DNA of 64,000 bases from Cornus controversa. Lineage: Eukaryota; Streptophyta; Magnoliopsida; Cornales; Cornaceae. Where the stretch lies: assembly GCA_026545225.1 (NCBI GenBank), contig CM048845.1, positions 122,936,033-123,000,032 of the forward strand, given 5' to 3'. The notes beneath the pieces are model-generated. The model was not told the DNA's origin. It worked only from the letters and a program-made list of their open reading frames with translations, and did no database searches. Below, one piece after another: positions 57,522 through 64,000 of the stretch; positions within the stretch are counted from its first letter, which is position 1; every line of letters starts with the position of its first letter. Made by a program: the position numbers and the translations under genes.

Positions 57522-59339
57522 GGAAATGGGTTTGACTGGATATGAGATTTGTGCCTTTGGTCAGATGGAAGCAGCAGGAATTATTGCACCAATAGGAATC
57601 CCATTGAAATAGAGAAATAGCTAGAAAAAAATCAAACTCAAAGTAACCCAAAATTGTAAACCCACAACGCGTATATTGTCTATATATATTTTGTATATAT
57701 GAATATGTATATATATATATGTCTAGTTGTCTACTGTAATTCAGTTTGTATAAGCAACACAATTAGATATTGTGGGTATATATATTTATACATATATACA
57801 TAGAATTGGAACAAGAAATGGTGCATTGACTATATAGTAGCATATATGTGTGTGTGTGTATAGGCGTTGTGGGTTTCATATTTGGGATTATTACGATTTT
57901 GTTTTATCTTTTTCAATTCTTTTTTTGATAAGTATTTATTCTTTTTCTATTAATTCTTATAACGTTGGTTTGAAGTTGATGGAACTTCTGAATTTAGAGA
58001 ATGGAAAGAAGAAAGAAACGGTGGTGTCTGTGGTGGCAATAAGTGGATAGGAGAGAGAAGGAAGACAAAGAAAGAGAGGAGATAACAATTAAAATGAATT
58101 ATATAAAATTGGTAACAATGTCATTTCATATATAAATATTTTAACTTTTATAATATTATGATATCGGGATATAATAGACATTTCAAACATAAATTTGATG
58201 TTAAAAGAGTGTTGGGATAATAAAATGCATAAATTTGATGTCGTGTATAATTATGACAAATCTTAGAGAATTTTCTAATTCAAAAAGATTTTATTACTAT
58301 TATTCAAATGGCATAGATACCAGAATTGTCGGACCATTACCACGTGGCAGGGTCCGTTCACATGTCTGATGACTCACTAATAAATATTTTATTTTGTTTA
58401 TTCGTTTACATTAATATGTTTTATCCATTTTCTTTAGGAATATATCTGCTATATGAGGTTTTTGCGACATATATTCTGTATTTTTGTCAACCTGAGATTC
58501 CTAAAATGAAAGGGCCCTAAGCGATTTTTCAAATAAAGGACCTTTTATATATAATTTTATAAGAGCAAAAAAATTATAATAGTGTAGATGTTTCCTTAAA
58601 ATGACACAATCAAACACATTTTATTTGTGTATTGTTTCTAAAAAAACTTATGAAGAGTTTCTTTTGAAATTGAATCAATTCATTTTTTTTTCTTTTTTCA
58701 TTTCTAGATTCGAGTAGACATCAGAAAATAGTAATCTAAACAATCTTCAAACTCCAATCTATCAATCTCTCTTTAATTCAAATTTAGGGCTGCAAAAAAT
58801 ATTAAAAAAAATTGCCGAACATCAATAAGGTTCATTTATCTTAAATAAAATAGAAAAACAGATAATAAAAAACACAATACAAATCACTTAAATTAATTAA
58901 AATAGATTAAAAAAAACACAACATAAACCACTTAAATTAATTAAAACAGATTAAATAAAACACAACACAAATTACTTAAATTAATTAAAATAGAAAAAAA
59001 TAGATTAAAAAAAATATATACATAGCATGCATAAATCTGCATAAGAAGAATAGCATAGTGTCTTTGTCCCCCATTCTCATTTCCTTCTATCGACAATAGT
59101 AGACAGATGGTGTCATTGAATAATTTTTTTATTCCTCTTTTGATTCTTTTTTCCATACCAACATTTCTTTCTTTAATATAGCTCTCTCTCCTCCCATAAT
59201 TCCTTTATTTTGTCTTTCAGTCGTGACTACATATATATTTCGTATAATAAAACGCTCTCTCTCTCCTCCTATAACTATTTATTCTACTCATATCTCTCAT
59301 TCTTTTTTTCAAAAAGACAAATGTATCTCTGATTCATAT

Positions 59340-59385
<46 letters not shown>

Positions 59386-60840
59386 TTTTGTCCTTACATA
59401 TTTATATATATACACGGTTATATATATAAATTTGGAGCACTTGAAATGTGAGGCCCAAAGTGGCCGACTATGCAGAGGAGGGTCCTAAGTAATGTTATCA
59501 CTAGAGCTCCGTTTCATGAATGCTCCTTTCAATCTTGACCTAATAATCTTTCTCCTTAATAAAATTTGCTGGTGCGTTCGCAGTGAGAGATAAAACTCTA
59601 CAGAAATCCCCTACGCCTTTCAGGGGCCACAGAGGACTTCCTCTTCCTCTCTTTGGACTCCTGGTATTTATCAGCCCGCACTTTATCCCTTTGACTCTTT
59701 GAGTTTTAAAAAAATTGTGTAAAGGTTTTCCTTTTTGACTTCTTTATCATTATTTTTAATATATTCACATTTAACTAAGAAGTTTTTAGAATCAACACTC
59801 TAAAATTTAAAATTTTATACTATTAACTTTTAGAAATGTTCTCAAAACCTAAGGTTATTTTAGAAATGTTCAGGAACTGTTAGATTTAGTTTTTTTAAAT
59901 TAACTTTCTAAACTTTTCTAGAAATTAATTAGTTTTAAAGAATTAAAAAACACTCATTGGGAAATGAATCAATAAACAGTTATTTGAAAGTTATCAACAA
60001 CATGAATTTTTGAATTGTTTGCCAAAATTTTGTTTTTGAACGTTCCTTAATTTTCATACTCCCTCCAAAAGAAAAATAACAGAAAAAAGAAAAAGAGGGA
60101 TATTTAGAAACAATTGTCATTTCTTTTCCCAAAAATGAAAAAAGGAAAGGAAATAAGTGGAATTACTTTTGTAGAGTATAAATATTATTATTATACAGGC
60201 AATAATTTTCTTTACTCTCTCTAAATTTAATGTCTTTTTGTTTACTAAATTGTAGTGGGATTATTTTCTTTATTCTGAATTACTTAACTGGTTTTGTTAA
60301 AAAATAAGTTTTATGTAACTTTCTTGCCATAGAAAAAAAAACAAAAAAAAAGTAAAATGCACTAACACCCATCAGCTTTTAATTTATTGCTCACCTAAAA
60401 TACTTATGTCAACTTCTCATATTTGGTTAATATTATTCTAACATTAACATTCTCTTAACTGTCACATGCGTTAAAAGTCAACTAATTTCAAAAATTAAAA
60501 TGCCAAAACTATCCTTCCTATATGAATTTACAATTTTAGCCTCAAATATTTGAATTTTTTACCCTCACGAATTCTTTAAATTTACAAACTCTCTCACATA
60601 TTAAGTTTCTCTCTAGCCTCTCTCTACAGGTTTACACACTGCCTTTCTGAATTGATATATTTCATGAGTAGGATAAGTTTCTCCCCATATTTTATTGGAC
60701 AAAATTACCATCAATAAAATCTGACACCTCATTAAAAAGTAGGTAATTACGTTATTTTAAAACTTAATTCCAACTTTTTTAACTCACGTCACTCATTACT
60801 CACCTATCTCTCCCCCAATGTTCGTTCTATCCTAGCCCTA
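57522..60840. other. Long AT-rich intergenic stretch
   Basis: Contains a 44-bp tandem repeat x 3 at about 58870-59005 (CACTTAAATTAATTAAAA units) and a (TA)n tract at 59343-59382. Frames here are short and low in complexity. No gene recognised. Confidence 0.45.
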
Positions 60841-60898
60841 AACCAGAAAAGCGATCTGTCACCATGCCGAAACCAATATCGCCACCGCCGCTGCCATG

Positions 60899-61028
60899 AG
60901 GGTGAGGATGGTGGTGGTGGTTATGTTGGATGGCTGTTAGGGGCGGCGACAGTAGGGAGGTGGTGGTTGTTGCGGGGGTGAGGATGGTGGTGTTGGTTGT
61001 GCTGGACAGCTGCTAGGGGCGGCGACAA
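60899..61028. repeat. GC-rich tandem duplication, about 77-bp period
   Basis: GGGTGAGGATGGTGGTG, then TAGGGGCGGCGACA, occurs at 60899 and again at 60975. It is a local GC-rich island in AT-rich DNA. The minus-strand proline-rich frames across it have no known match. Confidence 0.65.
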
Positions 61029-61140
61029 CATGAGGACGAAAGCGAGGGAGGGGAGGAGGAAGGGGTGTCGAACTTGATCTTGGCCGGTGGAGCAGTACAT
61101 GCTTGATGGCAGTGATGTTGCATGTCGGTAGTTTGTGAAA

Positions 61141-63122
61141 AAAAAAAAACGAGAGATGCAAAATTACGCATACATACAAATTTAAAATGATAAAAAGATG
61201 AATTGATAAGAATATTTTTATCTAACAAAATGTGGGGAGGGTCTTATCCTCTCCATGAAAGAGGAGAGATTAGCCCCAAATCCATATATATATATATATA
61301 TTGAATTTGCAGGGATCCACACTTGGCACCCATTGAAATCAAAACTAACAGGAATCAATTAACCCACTTCATGTATCAGTGTTCAAGGCTACCGAGATGA
61401 AGTTTGGGTCTCACCAAAATTGTCCACCGCTGCCATTTGCCAATAGCAACCAAATTAAACCCAATTTTCAATTGCAAACCATGATGCCAGGAATTACAAG
61501 AATGGATTTGTGTGGCTTGATGTTGCCGAAAACGATTTCTCAATCAATTGCAATAGGAAATTTCTGTAGCCAACTGAAGTTTCTCCACTTACGTTGCTAT
61601 GCAAAATTTCTTTTGATTTTTCAAATTAAGTCTAGGGGGGAAATAAGGGAAGAATGGACTATAACAAAACAATTTTTTTTTTTTTTTTTAGTTACAAAAT
61701 TAGAAAGAAGAAAACCATTACTCTTATCAAACTCCCGAGCATGTTAACATGTTGGATGTATTACGTTCTTGCTTGTTTCACTATATGCTCTATTTTATTT
61801 TATCAAAAAATAATAATAATACATAAAATAAAATAATTGACAGCATGTTAACAGATTGGTAAGCACCAAATCTGTTACTTTGATTGGTAGAAACCATATG
61901 GATATCACCTTGATGCATTTACTAGAAGCTGCGGTGGCTATTGATGGATCCACAGTCTATATATATATATATGATTATACCACTGAATGTCTCTTCCACA
62001 TTAATAAATGAAGGTTCGATGCCTGTAATGTGTTTGACATGCATCCCTGGCTTCACTTGTATGTGTTGCAAACAAAATGCAGCAAGAATGACTAGTAAAA
62101 ATCTTCCACAATAAACTGTGTAAGCATTGAAAGCTGATGTAGGTGCTTTTGTAGCAAGACAGTTAAATTTATATTCTTTCAATTTCATACCATACCAGTT
62201 TAAGTTCTTATTCTTTTAATTCCATGCTAGATTGGTACAAAGTTACAGGCATGAACACAGCCATCAAGCAAAACTGTTGCAAGTACTGTTGTTCAAACAG
62301 CCATAAAAGGTTTTGAAAATATGGGAATAGTTAATGTGATGTCCTATCCATGCCACAATCTTGAGTTTCTTTTGTCACAAATGTTGAGTGAAAGGGTACA
62401 ACAGCATATACCATAAGCTAAAGTCATTAAAGCATTGTGATAAAGGAATGGCATAGAATTGAAGGGAGTGTTTAAGGTTAATAATAGACTGCTTAAATCC
62501 AATGTCAAAACCCATAAATTGACTAAGAACCCACTTTAGCACTTTGTTTATTCCAGAAAACTTGCACTGACATAATTCTAAACAAACAAAAAAGAGAACC
62601 AAGCTATCTTTACAACAAGAAAATACCTCACTTTGCATCTGGCAAGTCCACAGAAATCAATAAGGACCATAGAGTTCTCAATCAGAATCCAACAAAAAAA
62701 ATCTACAAATGGATTTTTCAGTTTTCACAAATTTGCCACCTTAAACAGAAATTGCTTGGAATGGCTATATTTCAAGGCATTGGATGAAAACAACAGTAAG
62801 AATTACCGAACCATGATAGTTATTTAGGCTTGCAGGAGTACACAAATAGAGCAAATAGGTTGATTATACCTTGTCAATTATAATCATTGATGTACTGGCA
62901 TTGAGATATAAAAACAAATCTGAAGGTACAAAAGACGGGCCACAGTTGAATATTTCAGTTGCTGCAAGTGGCTCATTGAATTTTCTTTTCTACAGTACCC
63001 ATAGGATCAAAGCAAAATATGTAGTAATTGTGACTCTACATGATATAAGAAGAAATTTTGAATATTCCAGTTTTTAACAAAGCATGATTTTGAAGGGAAG
63101 ATATACTTTTCCATTAACAAGA
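61141..63122. other. Intergenic or 3' UTR sequence, no gene assigned
   Basis: Includes a T-run near 61672-61690 and (TA)n near 61281. Frames at 61379-61747 (+), 61922-62188 (-) and 62375-62638 (-) have fairly balanced composition but no motif I recognise. Part of this could be the 3' UTR of the gene ending at 63123. Confidence 0.35.
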
Positions 63123-63348
63123 TCAGTCTTGGGGTTTTTTAGAGCATTCAGGGCAGCAGAAATGTCCTTTAGCTCTACATTTGGTGCACGCAATGGATCT
63201 CACCTTTGATTCACTCCCAAATGACTGGTAGAGGTCATCCACTGGAATAAAACTGAATGGTCCCCCTTCTTTAACTAACCCTAATCCTTTACAGCTTGAG
63301 CATGCTATCATCCTGAGATCACCACATCTCTTGCACATGCTCAGAGAG
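63123..63348 (-). CDS. Last exon of a small DnaJ-type zinc-finger (cysteine-rich) protein, partial
   Basis: The exon opens after an acceptor (ATATGCAG, minus) and encodes SLSMCKRCGDLRMIACSSC, KGLGLVKEGGPFSF, DDLYQSFGSESKV, IACTKCRAKGHFCCPEC and SKKPQD, then a stop at 63123-63125. Four CxxC pairs, with CKGLG and CRAKG spacing, resemble the CxxCxGxG zinc-binding domain of DnaJ without a J-domain. Small plant proteins of this type are often plastid-targeted and act in protein assembly; that role is inferred from the family. The gene runs leftwards, and its earlier exons, including any transit peptide, lie beyond 64000 or were not recognised. The internal Met at 63338 is probably not the start. 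Confidence 0.75.
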
Positions 63349-64000
63349 CTGCATATTGAGGAAGTTGTGAATACAGCACATGTGTATTAGAATGCAGGCA
63401 TACACCGGTACGAATAAAAAAGATATTCACTGAGGAAAAAAATTTCATCCTTCTTTCAACATGGTTTCAAACATTTGGTTACAAATTATTAGACTACAAT
63501 AAAGAGCTGCTGCATACTTTGTTAAATATAAATCAAATATACATAAGCTGGTCAACCATATCCGTATAGTTTATCAATGAATGATAATGGTTTGAGGAAT
63601 CAGTAACTTAAACTTTAAACTATTTATGGGAAAAAATAATAATCTGTAACTTAAACTCACTTATCACATAGATGAAGTCCCACTACCAAGCAGTATATAT
63701 TAGTTATGAAATATGGACAAGATGAAGAACCACCACATAGCTTATATAAGAAGGGAACCAGTCAAAGAAGTACGATAGCTACTCACGCAGACAGTAGACA
63801 GTTTACTAAAATAAACTTTTTCCATTCTAAAATGAAAATTTACATAGACAAATGCCTAGAAGATGCTTGAATACATTTTTGTCTTTGCAATTTGAAAGAC
63901 ATAATAAGCAATTGAGACTGGGAGAAGATGGGTGAGCCCCTTCAACTGAATAAGTCATTCATTGTATTGTTTTGACAATGAATTCATTTCCTTTTTGTTC
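63349..64000 (-). other. Probable intron of the cysteine-rich protein gene
   Basis: Lies upstream of the last exon on the minus strand. I see no further exon with convincing splice sites in this stretch. Confidence 0.4.

Noticed and set aside
61379-61747. 122-codon plus-strand frame with balanced composition
   Set aside because: No recognisable domain or splice context, and its end runs into a T-tract. Possibly a gene fragment, but not supportable.

Overview
The window is plant nuclear DNA, most likely from a eudicot. It is AT-rich with many (TA)n and (GA)n tracts, carries a MIKC-type MADS-box gene with a canonical eight-exon layout, and is packed with plant-type Ty1/copia and Ty3/gypsy LTR retrotransposons primed from initiator tRNA-Met. 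Most open frames are transposon debris or shadows. I can support one complete host gene and one partial host gene.

Region by region: 0.5-8.4 kb holds a Ty3/gypsy element (5' LTR, primer-binding site, broken gag) whose LTR was split by a second gypsy element (1419-6082, target duplication GGGTT). 8.4-23.5 kb is intergenic DNA with several non-autonomous terminal-inverted-repeat or foldback elements, tandem duplications and a short retroposon. 23.5-29.3 kb is a deleted copia element (target duplication CTAAC) with a 3363-bp solo LTR inserted precisely into its gag (target duplication CGTAT). 30.6-43.7 kb is a nest: a rearranged copia element of the same family, a second copia element of a different lineage, two tandem arrays of a very small TRIM retrotransposon, and two further solo LTRs. 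43.9-49.3 kb (minus strand) is an intact SEPALLATA-like floral MADS-box gene; its 3.8-kb first intron contains a diverged TRIM relative and a 131-bp-arm inverted repeat. 52.6-54.3 kb is a third TRIM array with six LTRs. 55-57.5 kb is a minus-strand gypsy-type LTR with a duplicated primer-site leader. The right edge (63.1-63.3 kb, minus strand) is the last exon of a gene for a small cysteine-rich DnaJ-zinc-finger-like protein that continues past the window.

The most unusual content is the TRIM family. Its LTR is about 249 bp and its internal domain only 70-74 bp. It forms arrays flanked by single 5-bp target duplications. All thirteen LTR copies carry a perfect match to the plant snRNA-gene upstream sequence element (RTCCCACATCG), in most copies 26 bp ahead of a TATA-like box. 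Its LTR ends resemble those of a 3.3-kb gypsy-type LTR found inside one array, which suggests which enzymes may mobilise it.

Insertion order can be read from target duplications: copia elements first, TRIM arrays into them, then the 3.3-kb LTR into a TRIM LTR. All identifications come from reading the sequence and knowledge of families; no database search was run.
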